Of a stretch of 64,000 nt of DNA, positions 14,454-24,138 are shown piece after piece. The translations under genes were made by a program, and so were the position numbers. A model generated the notes under the pieces. The model saw nothing but the letters and a program-made list of their open reading frames with translations. It was not told the origin of the DNA and did no database searches. Positions within the stretch are counted from its first letter, which is position 1, and every line of letters begins with the position of its first letter. Source of the stretch: Anoplopoma fimbria (Eukaryota > Chordata > Actinopteri > Perciformes > Anoplopomatidae); NCBI RefSeq assembly GCF_027596085.1, contig NC_072465.1, forward strand, positions 22,427,707-22,491,706. Direction: 5' to 3'.

Positions 14454-14593
14454 GTGGTACCCAAGGTGGTGTTCAGGGACTATCTGGGACCCCCGAGGGA
14501 GACTCCGGGACGTCCCCCAACAACATAGGGAACATGTTCAATTCAGTGTGTAATATCACCGTTTAGAGTTTAGTGCAGTGATAATTAGGGCGT

Positions 14594-14594
<1 letters not shown>

Positions 14595-14645
<51 letters not shown>
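14595..14645 (+). repeat. Poly(T) tract of 51 bp
   Basis: Uninterrupted T run, 407 bp upstream of the tspan2 ATG. It could be the poly(A) remnant of a minus-strand retroposition, but no element body is recognisable next to it. Confidence 0.9.
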
Positions 14646-14650
<5 letters not shown>

Positions 14651-15642
14651 AAAATCCATAAAGCAAGAGCCCTGTTTAGTCAGATTTTGTCCACTAAATC
14701 TTATTTGTGAAATATATGTGTGGGTACATACTGAGTTAATACCAAATGATGTAATCTGTGTGGGTGGGAGATGTGAAACTGGTTTATAAACAGCCATCTG
14801 TTTGCTACTTTTGAGCAAATATGATGAATTTATTGATCAATGTCCTGAGGACCCCCAGAGTCCCCACTGCTGGATTTAATAAAGCAATGCATTTTTAATA
14901 TTCACTTTCACCTCCCCTACCTTCATGAACTAAAAATTTGAAGTTGGACAAGAGTTCATCAACGCTTTCAAATCTGCATCACCATACATCTAGCCACTGA
15001 TATGAGTGTTTATTTTGGAAATATGGGAATGTGTCTCATGTGCAAATAAATATATGCACATGAGACACACAGCCACCTGAGTGGAGTCACATATGAACAA
15101 TGAAAGTTAAAGTTAAAGTTATACCAGAGCCTAAAAAAATGAATTATATTCAAATAATTAGATTTTTTTTAAAGAAATCTGTTAACTATCATAGTGAAAA
15201 ATAATAATAATTTATCTCTTAAGTCCTATCCCCTGGAAAAAATAACTAAGATAACATAAATCAGGGATAGCTATACAACTATAAGGCTTATATTCATATT
15301 TCTGGTCTACTTTGAAAGGCAAAGGAAGAAGCTAAGGAATATGAGTTGTAAGTTATGAGTGAATTGTAAGTTTATACAGTTTTACTTCAAAACATTATTT
15401 AATTTCATATAACCATCTTACAAATAACATAAATCTCTCATAAACATTTAAATAGTAAAAACACAATGCACAGTTATCAATATTCATGTATGACTGAGGA
15501 GCTCCATGCTATACAGGCAGAGAAATGGATAATGACAGGGCCCACGTTGCACTGTGACGTATCCACAGATTTGTCTCAGTAAAGGGAAAATATTTATAAT
15601 TGTAGGCTTGTTTGTGTCAGTGCTTCGATGTAACCATCATGT

Positions 15643-15936
15643 GGGCGGCTGTGGCGTAGTGGAGAGCAAGGTAGTTCTCCAATCAGAGGGTCGGTGGTTC
15701 GATACCCGGCTTCGGCAGTCGATGTGTCCTTGGGCAAGACACTTAACCCCAAGTTGCTCCCGAAGGCTTGCCATCGGTGTGGACTGGATGTTGCATGAAT
15801 GTTAGTTAGAGTCTGATGGTGGCACCTTGCATGGTAGCCTGTCATCAGTGTGTGAATGGGTGAATGATATGTAATATACTACTGATTGTAAGTCGCTTTG
15901 GATAAAAGCGTCTGCTAAATGACTGTAATGTAATGT
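15643..15936 (+). mobile_element. Full-length tRNA-derived SINE (V-SINE-like)
   Basis: The tRNA-like head has a box A sequence TGGCGTAGTGG at 15652-15662 and a box B sequence GGTTCGATACC at 15696-15706, both internal Pol III promoter elements. A central domain around TGTCCTTGGGCAAGACACTT (from 15725) and GTGTGTGAATGGGTGAATG near 15850 matches the conserved core I know from V-SINEs of fish. The 3' tail TAAGTCGCTTTGGATAAAAG ends in short ATGTA repeats. The ORFs on both strands here are shadows. It lies between tspan2 and ngf. Confidence 0.85.
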
Positions 15937-17155
15937 GGCCATGGACTGACATAGGTCCAACCACTGCAACTCAGTCAAACCTGACTTAAGCTTAGTTTAT
16001 ACTTCTCAGCCAAAGGCTCCTCAAGTGGTTGTGGCACTTTAACGTGCACTTCTGACATTTTTAAGCTTGGCCGCCCATGTTGTCCTTGGATCACAGCTTT
16101 TCAGACATGACCGTCACAAATAGTTCACTGATAAAAGCACTATGAACATAATTAAGGCTTTAAAAAAGATGGTTCATTCATTTTTAAGAGGTCTTAAGAA
16201 TGTACATTTGACTGCATATTCTTCCTGCATATTTTGCCTGCCAAATCAACTTGTTTTCAGAGTTTGCAACCATTTCTTTATAGTGCAATAAATACTTGAC
16301 TTCTTTCTTTACAGGGCTTGTATGAAGGCCATAGAGAAGTCCATAATTATGAGGTATTAGTTTACAGTTAATACCAATTGGTTCTTTATGGAGTTTTGCA
16401 GGTTAAACGTATCTTCCTACTTCTTTACAGTGCATTTGTTTGTACGCCATCTGGCGTTTCGGAGAATAATGCAACGAACAGTACATTCAGCATAAATGTA
16501 TTTTGGCGTGCTTGTAGCTCGCAAGTGTAAACACAACTTCCGGTGGTTGTTGGCTCCCAAAGGCTCACTGATAACTGTAGAACCGTAAGTAACAAACATC
16601 TGCTGTTTTGGCGGAAATAACATAAGCCCTGGTGAAGTATGAGATTTTTCCATTTGATTTTGGATTATTGTAGAAAATAAATTTCTGTGGCAAACACAAG
16701 ATCATGGTAGTTACAAGAGAAAATATCTCAAGCTTGTGTTAACCCCAGTCCCTTAATTCAGGCATCTAACCCAAAACCGGTTCAAGAAACCCACTGACTT
16801 TGAGACGAGGCAATCGAAAGTGCAAAAATGCTAACTCATGATAGGCCTTGTTCCTGCACTATCCTATTTACAAAAACATGCAAACCTATTGCAACTCGCT
16901 GGCTGACGGACTTTATTGTTAAAATACTTTTCAATAGGACATAGTTAGGAAAACATAGAGTTGGTTTACAGCTTCGGAAAGCTGAAGACCCTATATTTTC
17001 AAAACAGTATAACATGCATATATTCTAAAAAATAGACCCTCTTCCATCGCAATTTTCATCATCGTTACAAAAAAACTTGAGAAGGGGAAACATGGTGAAT
17101 CCTATACAGAGACCCAAAGTCCTGAACGATTATATGTTTTTAGCTGCAGACTGGT
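15937..17155. other. tspan2-ngf intergenic stretch, nothing coding
   Basis: AT-rich intergenic sequence with no recognisable exon, RNA gene or clear element boundary. Confidence 0.6.
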
Positions 17156-17325
17156 GGCCTGACTCCCTGGATGGCAATGTCAGTTTGTCCACCACTTTGA
17201 TCGATACTGAAATATCACAACGACAATTGGATGATTCGCCTTTCAATTTGGTGCCCACATTCATGGTCCCTGTAGGATGAATCCTAATGACGATTATGGT
17301 GATACCCCAACAATTTACTCAAACA
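17156..17325 (+). repeat. Dispersed repeat family 2, copy 1 (fragment)
   Basis: GGATGGCAATGTCAG, CCACTTTGATCGATACTGAA, ATTCATGGTCCCTGTAGGAT and GAATCCTAATGACG are diagnostic strings of a widespread percomorph repeat. Other copies lie at 41880, 60740 and 63492, in the same orientation. The unsupported 67-codon ORF over it is a shadow. Confidence 0.65.
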
Positions 17326-18999
17326 CCACAAAGCACCAAAATGCCAAAAAGCCCCACTGAGCTGTTATCATGGCTTAGTCTCTTAGACTTAGTCTATCTT
17401 TGAGAAAATGTATTTAAATTTTTGTTCAGAAGATATGCATACAAATTATTACTATTATTATTATTTTTTAAGTATCTTGTTTTTTATCAGTGTGCAAAAG
17501 ATTAAAAAAAATCTCATCTTTCAGGACTTCAGGTGCTTTTTAAAATATTTTATTTGTTTATGTTTGCACCCCCCAAAACAAATACAGTTTATTGAAATCT
17601 ATTAGAATATAGCAACCCTTAAAAAAATACGTGTTAGCTTTAAATTGTAGAATGTAAACTCCCACCAGGTTGCTTAAAAAAACAAACCTAAGGACATGAC
17701 CTCAGTTAGCTTTACTCTCTTGTGTTGTAGTGTATTCTCTGTAGTGTATTCTCTTGTGTTACATGTCACAGCGACCTGTTTACTTTTATACCTGTTTCTG
17801 CGTTAATATGGAAATTGTACTCGGCATGTAAGCCATATTTCCTTTGAGGGAAGGCCGCGTACGAAGCTCCTCTGTGTCTTCTCTGCAGGGCCGGAGGGGG
17901 GTCAGCTCGGGTTCACCCGCTCTGACAGTCAAGCTTCTCATGTTTGTGCCGCCTTTGTTTGCTGCTCTGATGTGGGAGGGAAACAGCGACCCCCCTGTTC
18001 TTCTGACAGAGTATCAGTGAGGATCAGATCATGAGACACATCACATCACCGCCTCTACAGTTATCAGATGACAGCTCCAGCAAGAGTCAGTAGATAAATG
18101 GATGGATGGAAAGATAGATGGATAGAAATGATTAATAGTTTCCATGTTACCCTGAATAAGATCACTGAACTGCATCAACGTTAACCTAATATCAGTTTGG
18201 TCATCCAATCCTGTCATTGAATTCAGGACTGTAATTATCACAGTGGAAGTGAACCCAAACTGAAACCATATCCTCCGAGTATAATGGAGTCAAAATGCCA
18301 TTATCCCTCCACAGCCGCCTCACCCTCCTGTGCTTCATATGTAAATCTGCAATAACGTAACCTGATCTCCATATGGGGAAACTGTCATACTTATGATCCA
18401 ACAGACATCAGGGGTGACAAGACAGAATTATATACTTTTATGAGGACAAGCCATGCTAATCAGTTAATTTTATAAAGAATTAAACAGGTTTAAAATAATA
18501 GTTGTAGACTATTTTGAAATAGTGTGTGTCAGCATCTGAAAACCTAAAAAGAAAACAATCATATGTTTGCATCTGTAGCACCAAGAGAGTATAGCAGAAT
18601 GGAAACCTTAGGACCAGACAGACACATTGAAGTATAATGGGACTTAATATTTGGTCAAATCAGTGTCTCCGTCTAGTGGACAGACGGAGATGTACAAATA
18701 CAGTTAAGGTGGTTTATATATATGCCATTACATTTTTATATTAAATTTGAATTTTGTTCAAAGAAAACATATACATTATTAAGGTTATTATATTCTTGTT
18801 GAAATTATCATACATTTTCTTCTGTTTGCACTTACTTACTATACTTAAGTTATTTTGACAACACAATCTTAGTTCAAGGTCCAGTTCTAGGTTTTTCAAC
18901 CAAATCTCTTTGTCTTAAATACATGAGATTATTTTGTCAAACTATATCCAAGAGCATCCCGCTCAATTAATTATTGTTCTTTTCTTCCTGCATTTAAAT
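17326..18999. other. Intergenic stretch, nothing coding
   Basis: No gene or RNA recognised. It holds a short GATG/GATA-rich tract at about 18096-18125 and otherwise AT-rich DNA. Confidence 0.55.
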
Positions 19000-19420
19000 T
19001 ATTTCCTCTAAAAATGTGTTGTTTTACTTTTTATACCGCTACATTGATTTTAAAGCTTTTGCCATTGGTTACTTTGCAGATTAAGATTGCTAATACAAAA
19101 TATAATCAATTTATAAATGATGCTGTATTATTATAGATTGCAGTACACAAAGTCGTTAGAATAGCTCAACCTTTGGCAGCTGCAATGATGAAAATGATGA
19201 ACAAATTGACCATTATTTATAATTCAATAATATAATAAACATGATTCTGAAATTAGCCATTCTGCATAATGAGTACTTTTACTTTTGATACATTAAGTAT
19301 ATTTTGATTCTAATATATTTGTACTTTTACACACATTTTGAATGCAGGACTTAAGTTATTCTACGCTGTCCTATTGATACTTTTTACTTTTGAAAGATTT
19401 AAGCACTAGCTCTTAAAACA
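19000..19420 (-). repeat. Dispersed repeat family 3 (AAGTA-rich), reverse copy
   Basis: CATTCTGCATAATGAGTACT, TTTGATACATTAAGTATATT and ATTTTGAATGCAGGACTTAA are the reverse complement of a common fish repeat that begins AGTGGTGGAAGAAGTATTC. A forward copy lies at 29309-29525. Confidence 0.6.
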
Positions 19421-19511
19421 TTTAAAGTTGTGTTTTGTACAAGCAGAGAGTCTGAGCCATGAACTCAGCAGGACGCATGCGCAGTCCACATTGTCACTAC
19501 CTACGACTATA

Positions 19512-19527
19512 CCCTATACGTATAGGG
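19512..19527. repeat. Perfect 16-bp palindrome
   Basis: CCCTATACGTATAGGG is fully self-complementary and is followed at once by another CCTATACG. No function can be assigned. Confidence 0.85.
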
Positions 19528-20289
19528 CCTATACGTTATGAAGCTTCATTTAAAGTCATATGAGACGTGTTCCCCCCTCTGGCCTCTAGAGGGCAGTGTT
19601 GTATTTTATTTTGGAGCAGTGCTTTGAAATGCCTGAGTTTGAAGTCAAAAAGTCAGAAGTAAACTAAATACGTTTTGCTTTAAAAGTAGTGTTTACAGTT
19701 GGCAGCTAGACAGCTCACATTGGTATACTTCTGTTAAAAGTCTATTGTTTTCCAGAAACAAAGCCTCTGCAGTTTCATTGTTTCTGTTTTACCTCCAAGC
19801 TCTCTGACATCTTAAATGTCAGCTGTGATGCAAACTTAAATCACCATATCTGATGGTATTACTCAAGTACAATTTGTTGTGCCCTGACAACGCAGAAATG
19901 TCACTGCCAAAACAAAGAAAATAGCAAGCCATGATATTATCTGCTAGATTAAGCTGATGAATCTTATTCGTGTAAATGTCGTTTTCCTTTTGTTTCAAAT
20001 CTTCTGTAGTAAAAAAAAAACACAAAACAAAGCCAAACACCAAATTACTGCCAGTTAAATGAAGCCACATGGGTTTTCCCTTCATTTTTCCCACCAAAGC
20101 CAAACAACTAAACTGATTTTTTGTGTTTAGAGGTTTCTCAGTCCTCGGTCTCCGAGGAACAACAGGGTTTACAATAAACTTCAAAAACACACAGTGCTTT
20201 TATGTAAGTGTTTAATAAATAACAATCAACAACATCTTAACAAAAGGTTAACTTATATCAGACCTGGGTCAAATTGTATTTCCAGCTCA

Positions 20290-20325
20290 CTACATGCAGA
20301 CTGTGTTGCGTCAGTCTGCATGTAG
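20290..20325. repeat. 14-bp perfect inverted repeat (hairpin)
   Basis: Arms CTACATGCAGACTG and CAGTCTGCATGTAG at 20290-20303 and 20312-20325 pair perfectly around an 8-nt loop. It lies 10 bp inside the left terminus of the surrounding element, as a subterminal hairpin of a non-autonomous DNA transposon would. Confidence 0.9.
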
Positions 20326-20832
20326 CGGGGTGTGCTATAGGAAAATATAATAGGTGGCGGAAAAACACCCATAATCAGCATGATTGAGTTGTGGTGCTTA
20401 AACTCTGTCACTCACTAGCTCAGCTGAGGTTTAAGGTTTAAGACAGGTTCAAACCCGTGTCTCCTTTAAGAAAATAACACAGTTTTTAAAACACCACTGC
20501 TGTGTCTTTGCAAGTTTTAGCGTAAAATGCACTTGTTTAGTTTAATAAATGCAGTTCCTATGTCTTGTAGTGGGCACTTGAACGCCATGTATGTGAGGTC
20601 TGAATTAAATCTCTTGCAGAGGTTTAACGGAGGTTAAAGGTCATGTGGAACTGGACTGTAAATGATAAACAACACACTGGTTCCAGTGGTGTTTTAAATG
20701 TATTTCCTTAGCAGTTATTCATAATGGAAAATCTTAATTACAACCTGTGATTTTGTGGGGTGGATTTCATAAGGTAACTTTATCATTATATGTTCGGTTA
20801 TGCTGCAGTTTAGCTGTGGTTCAGCTGATCCT

Positions 20833-21693
20833 GGGCCTGTATTTATCAAACCGCTAGAGTGAACGTTTGGAAGTTAAAGATAGAAGTAAAAATCTGCATT
20901 GTGTAAGACGGACTGTAGCTGTGCTTTGGTTGTTATCTTTATAGAAGAGGAAAAATGATCCTAGTACTTAAAAATGCTCTGATTTTAGGAGTGTCTAGAC
21001 GTCTCTTAAGAGTAGATAGAGGACTGCAGCACAGAAACAGAAGTGAGGGAACATACTTGTTTTTGTTGATTGTACAAAATTAATTATAATGAATAATTCA
21101 ATAGCTGTAATTCAGAATTTGAACATTTAGGAGGATATTTGTTGCCTTCTTTAGAGGCGAAAACAAGAAATATATAACTTAAGTATATACATCTCTAAAA
21201 AACGGAGTAGGTCGCTTTATAAATGTGTCTTATTCTTCAGTCAGCAAAGAACTACAATTTTAGAGCTTTTTTTTATTTGCCTTCTCGAATGATTACAGTT
21301 TTTTTTTTTAAATATGTTATATCGTCTTTTTTTTCTCCATGCATTCTTCTTTTTTTTTATCAAATCCTGCATTACTACATTACCCACGATGCCCTACCCA
21401 GGATGCAACACTAATCCTGTTAGCTTCAAGCATAGATGAGGAAGAGACCGCAGAGGTTTGTTAAGATCACTTCTTCGTTACGCCACACTCTTTTTTTCTT
21501 TATTTTCAAACTAGTTTACGTCTGGCGCTGCCTCCCGTGACATCACAAACTTTATCAGCTTCATCTTGAGCCACAAAGGCTTTTTCACAACTTATTCCAA
21601 ACTATGCAAAAGTGCCGTAAATTAACTTTGATCTGTAAAATCGGTTGAGTTCCCCTTCAGGTGTCATTTCCTAGAAGTTTGATAAATATGGCC
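20833..21693. mobile_element. Nested inverted-repeat element
   Basis: GGGCCTGTATTTATCAAACC at the left and, reversed, GGCCATATTTATCAAACTTC at the right form a second pair of imperfect inverted repeats 861 bp apart within the larger element. Either a separate MITE inserted there or subterminal repeats of one element. GGGCC-type ends recall PIF/Harbinger elements, but I cannot define a target duplication. Confidence 0.5.
21499..21504 (-). terminator. ngf: Candidate poly(A) signal for ngf
   Basis: AATAAA on the - strand, 438 bp past the ngf stop codon, inside the inserted element. The 119 bp between stop and element contain no AATAAA on the - strand, only an AGTAAA variant, so this is a plausible but unproven end. 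Confidence 0.35.
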
Positions 21694-21941
21694 TCTGCAA
21701 TCTGATCTGTTATAAACCGCAGTTCAGACAGTCGGATACTAAGTGACACAGCAACACCGCTTGGTAAATCCCAAACAGGTAAAAACAACAGCTCAAAACA
21801 GATACTATTTGACCCAGGGCTGGTGTATATACATGTAGTCCTGATACTTTGACATAAACCAATAATTTACTTTGTGCAGGGGGTGGGAAGTCTTTGGTGA
21901 TGAGTATATTTGTGTTTCTACTGTATTTGAATAAAAAGTCT

Positions 21942-22538
21942 TCACTGCCGCCACGACTTGCGGCTCAGCACGCACACACAGGCCACGTTGATGCGTATGA
22001 GCCTCCACGCCACCAGGTTCTTAAACGAAGTCAGCGCTCGTACAAAAGTGTGCGAGTTGGTGCAGTAGGAATTCCAGTGTCTGGCGTCGATTCCCAAACA
22101 GCCAGAGCTGCCCGAGCGGGCGCTGTGACACGTCGTCTCAAAGAAGTACTGCTTCTTGTTGACATTGTTGATGTTCACGTCCGGCAGCACTGTCACCTCG
22201 TTGCCCGAGATGTCCGTGGCTTTGGTCTTGTTGCCCACCCACACGCTGATGCTCTCGCACACTGAGTAGACCCCGCGGTGCTGAGGCTGACCGGCTCGCC
22301 TGCGGGTCCTCCTGCCGACACCCTGAGACTCTGCTGGCTCTGCATCGGGCGGCTGAGCGCTGAAGAGCACCCTGGGTGAGAGGTAGCGGCGCTTGGTGAA
22401 GAGTTTGGGGTCCACCGTGGGGATGGAGGTGTTGGGGTTGTGGTTGTTGCCTGGACCCTGCTGCTGCGCTGCTCCTCCGATGGCGGCCACAGCCTGGGCA
22501 CTGAAGAGGAGGAACAGGACCAGCATGGACGACCTCAT
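21942..22538 (-). CDS. ngf: Nerve growth factor precursor, single coding exon
   Basis: Secreted neurotrophin that signals through TrkA and p75NTR to support neurons. I start at the ATG at 22538-22536 ([19 protein letters not shown]), which gives a clean signal peptide. It sits 11 bp after a good AG acceptor at 22551-22550 (CTCTCAG), so the upstream in-frame Met is probably intronic. The 198-residue precursor has a short prodomain with the conserved [19 protein letters not shown] box at about 42-60 and a basic cleavage site RRTRRR at 76-81. The mature part (82-198) has cysteines 94, 137, 147, 159, 187 and 189, exactly the mammalian NGF spacing of 43, 10, 12, 28 and 2. Tryptophans 100, 155 and 178 correspond to mature human W21, W76 and W99. 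NTS at 36 and NKT at 103 are glycosylation sequons. As in mammals, the whole precursor is in one exon. Whether it is called ngf or ngfb is a naming question. Confidence 0.98.
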   Translation of the reverse strand: MRSSMLVLFLLFSAQAVAAIGGAAQQQGPGNNHNPNTSIPTVDPKLFTKRRYLSPRVLFSAQPPDAEPAESQGVGRRTRRRAGQPQHRGVYSVCESISVWVGNKTKATDISGNEVTVLPDVNINNVNKKQYFFETTCHSARSGSSGCLGIDARHWNSYCTNSHTFVRALTSFKNLVAWRLIRINVACVCVLSRKSWRQ

Positions 22539-22549
22539 GGGCAAACGAC

Positions 22550-22551
22550 CT
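22550..22551 (-). promoter_or_regulatory. ngf: Splice acceptor before the ngf coding exon
   Basis: The - strand reads GATGCTCTCAG then GTCGTTTGCCCATG. This predicts a non-coding 5' exon further upstream (higher coordinates), as in mammalian NGF. The upstream exon was not identified. Confidence 0.6.
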
Positions 22552-22613
22552 GAGAGCATCACCAAGCGCAGAAAAACACTCCATTATACACATTACAATG
22601 TGTTCATCACACA

Positions 22614-23120
22614 GGCCCTATTATGCTATTTACCGGGTCCATATTTTTACCTCAAGTTACAGTTACAACATGTTTACATGCGTTAATGCTCATAATCCTC
22701 CTTGCTTTTCTCATCCTGGCTGTCCTGCAGCACCTCTTCTCACCCTCTCTCTGAAATGCTCCGTTGTAGCGCTTGCTCCTCCCTCCAGAAAGCAAAGTCT
22801 GCCCTGATTGGTCAGCTAGCCCACTCTGTTGTGATTGGTCAACATTTCACATTTCAAAAAACTCTTCTTTTGTTGTTTGCGGGCCAAACTAGCCGGAAGG
22901 AGTTTTACGTCACTTCCGTTACATTGTGACATCATAAAGTTACAGAAGTGAAGGAGAGAATCCAATGGAGCCTTTTCAGGAGCTCAGGAGCTTCTGAGGG
23001 GGAGGGTAACTCCTTTTAGGTGTGGACTTCAGGTTTTACACTATAAGGGCCTTTTACATGTACAAAAATATATATAACACACTAAAGAAGAGGGAAAAAG
23101 TGAAAAAGCATAATAGGGCC
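22614..23120. mobile_element. 507-bp MITE with perfect 13-bp terminal inverted repeats
   Basis: GGCCCTATTATGC at 22614-22626 and GCATAATAGGGCC at 23108-23120 are exact inverted repeats. The interior (CTGATTGGTCAGCTAGCCCA near 22805, ACGTCACTTCCG near 22908, GGAGGGTAACTCC near 23002) matches a high-copy fish MITE I recognise. No transposase. Its near end is 63 bp upstream of the ngf splice acceptor. Confidence 0.8.
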
Positions 23121-23839
23121 ACTTTAAAGTAATTCTCTGTTTCTGGGGCCTTTTTTTGTGTTTCTGATGCAGACAGGTAAATGTATGCACATCTCGACCT
23201 GTATTTTAACTAGGTGCAGAGGAACACATTCAATGGAGAGTAGTTAAACAGCGGATTAAAGCTTCAAATGATAGACGCAGAAAGTCTTTAATCCCAAGTG
23301 TGGATACTCCCCATTCTTTCTTCACAGCTTTCAAGGCACAACATGTTGGGCGGTGAGTTTGACCTAACAGGAGAGCTTTCTTCTTTAAAGTGGAAAACAC
23401 ACCTTGCCTAATAATGAGGCTTTGATGCTTAGTGCTCTTTGGCTTAGCATTAGCTATCTTTACAAACAGTACATACAGAGTTCTGTGTCTGATATCATTT
23501 AAAAGGAGATTTACAGGGATTTCTTGGTCAGCTTTCACTTCCCGTACAGACAGATATACGTTCTGTCTTGTTGGCTACGTATTGTTTTAAGCTAATTGCA
23601 GCTGTATGCAGATCTTTTATCCAAGCAGATATACTGGGGATAATAAAGTATATCTTATTTGGACAGTACTGTCTTATTGAACACAGCGGCAGGCTAAGAC
23701 CTCGTGTCAAACACAATCTGCTTTTTTATTTTAGAGGTTTGCTCCCAAAGATATCCATGATCTGATCTGAGCTCAGCTAAGCTCACAGTTATATATCATC
23801 CTCAAACTGTGTTCACAGACACAAATAAGGTATCAAATG
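23121..23839. other. Stretch upstream of ngf, nothing recognised
   Basis: No gene or RNA seen. The 102-codon ORF at 23230-23538 (-) has no recognisable domain. Confidence 0.5.
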
Positions 23840-24138
23840 ATCAGTTTGCTGCACTTATTGAATTCGTATTCGTTTACTGCACTTATCCTATTCGTAGTAG
23901 TTTGTAGCACTTATTATATTCGTATTAGTCTGTTGCAATTATTGTTTTCGTAGTAATTTGCTTCTGCACTATACTTTTGCTCTGGTTTATGCTTTAAGAT
24001 GCTTGTTTAAGAAAGGAGATGCACTTATGACTTCTGGTGACTAGTAGTTCTCTTGAATACCTATGTTGAATACACTTCCTGTAAGTCGCTTTGGATAAAA
24101 GCGTCTGCTAAATGACTGTAATGTAATGTAATGTAATG
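23840..24138 (+). mobile_element. Dispersed element with 28-bp internal repeats and SINE-type tail (copy A)
   Basis: Four imperfect 28-bp units (GCACTTATTGTATTCGTATT-like) at 23851-23962 precede a conserved ~120-bp body (TTTGCTCTGGTTTATGCTTT, AAGAAAGGAGATGCACTTAT, GACTTCTGGTGACTAGTAGT) and the tail TAAGTCGCTTTGGATAAAAG plus ATGTA repeats. The body is nearly identical to the reverse copy at 47223-47500. The tail is that of the SINE at 15643. No ORF; it is probably a non-autonomous retroposon moved by a LINE that recognises the tail. Confidence 0.75.

Larger units (their letters stand above)
20259..21822. mobile_element. hAT-like non-autonomous element with terminal inverted repeats
   Basis: Left end CAGACCTGGGTCAAATTGTA and right end (reverse complement) CAGCCCTGGGTCAAATAGTA match at 18 of 20 positions and bound 1,564 bp. 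CAG...CTG ends fit hAT-type elements. The flanking octamers ACTTATAT and GTGTATAT share only their last five bases, so the target duplication is weak. No transposase ORF. A second inverted-repeat pair is nested inside. The right end is 119 bp from the ngf stop codon, so ngf transcripts may run into the element and use poly(A) signals within it (candidate AATAAA on the - strand at 21499-21504). Confidence 0.6.

Noticed and set aside
14264..14566. ORFs with long Cys-Val repeats
   Set aside because: Produced by the (GT)38 microsatellite in every frame; same for 59885-60148 and 49090-49305.
15643..15715. Possible tRNA gene
   Set aside because: Box A and box B are present but this is the tRNA-like head of a SINE. 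The cloverleaf stems are poor and the SINE core and tail follow directly.
15554..15845. 83-codon ORFs on both strands
   Set aside because: Both overlap the SINE body and are shadows of a non-coding repeat.
22539..22565. Upstream in-frame Met (MVMLSGRLP) as the ngf start
   Set aside because: It precedes a good CTCTCAG acceptor at 22551-22550 and would place hydrophilic residues before the signal peptide. The ATG at 22538 gives a standard signal sequence.
22138..22593. 151- and 102-codon ORFs overlapping ngf in other frames
   Set aside because: Shadows of the conserved ngf frame; Ser/Arg/Pro-rich with no own similarity.
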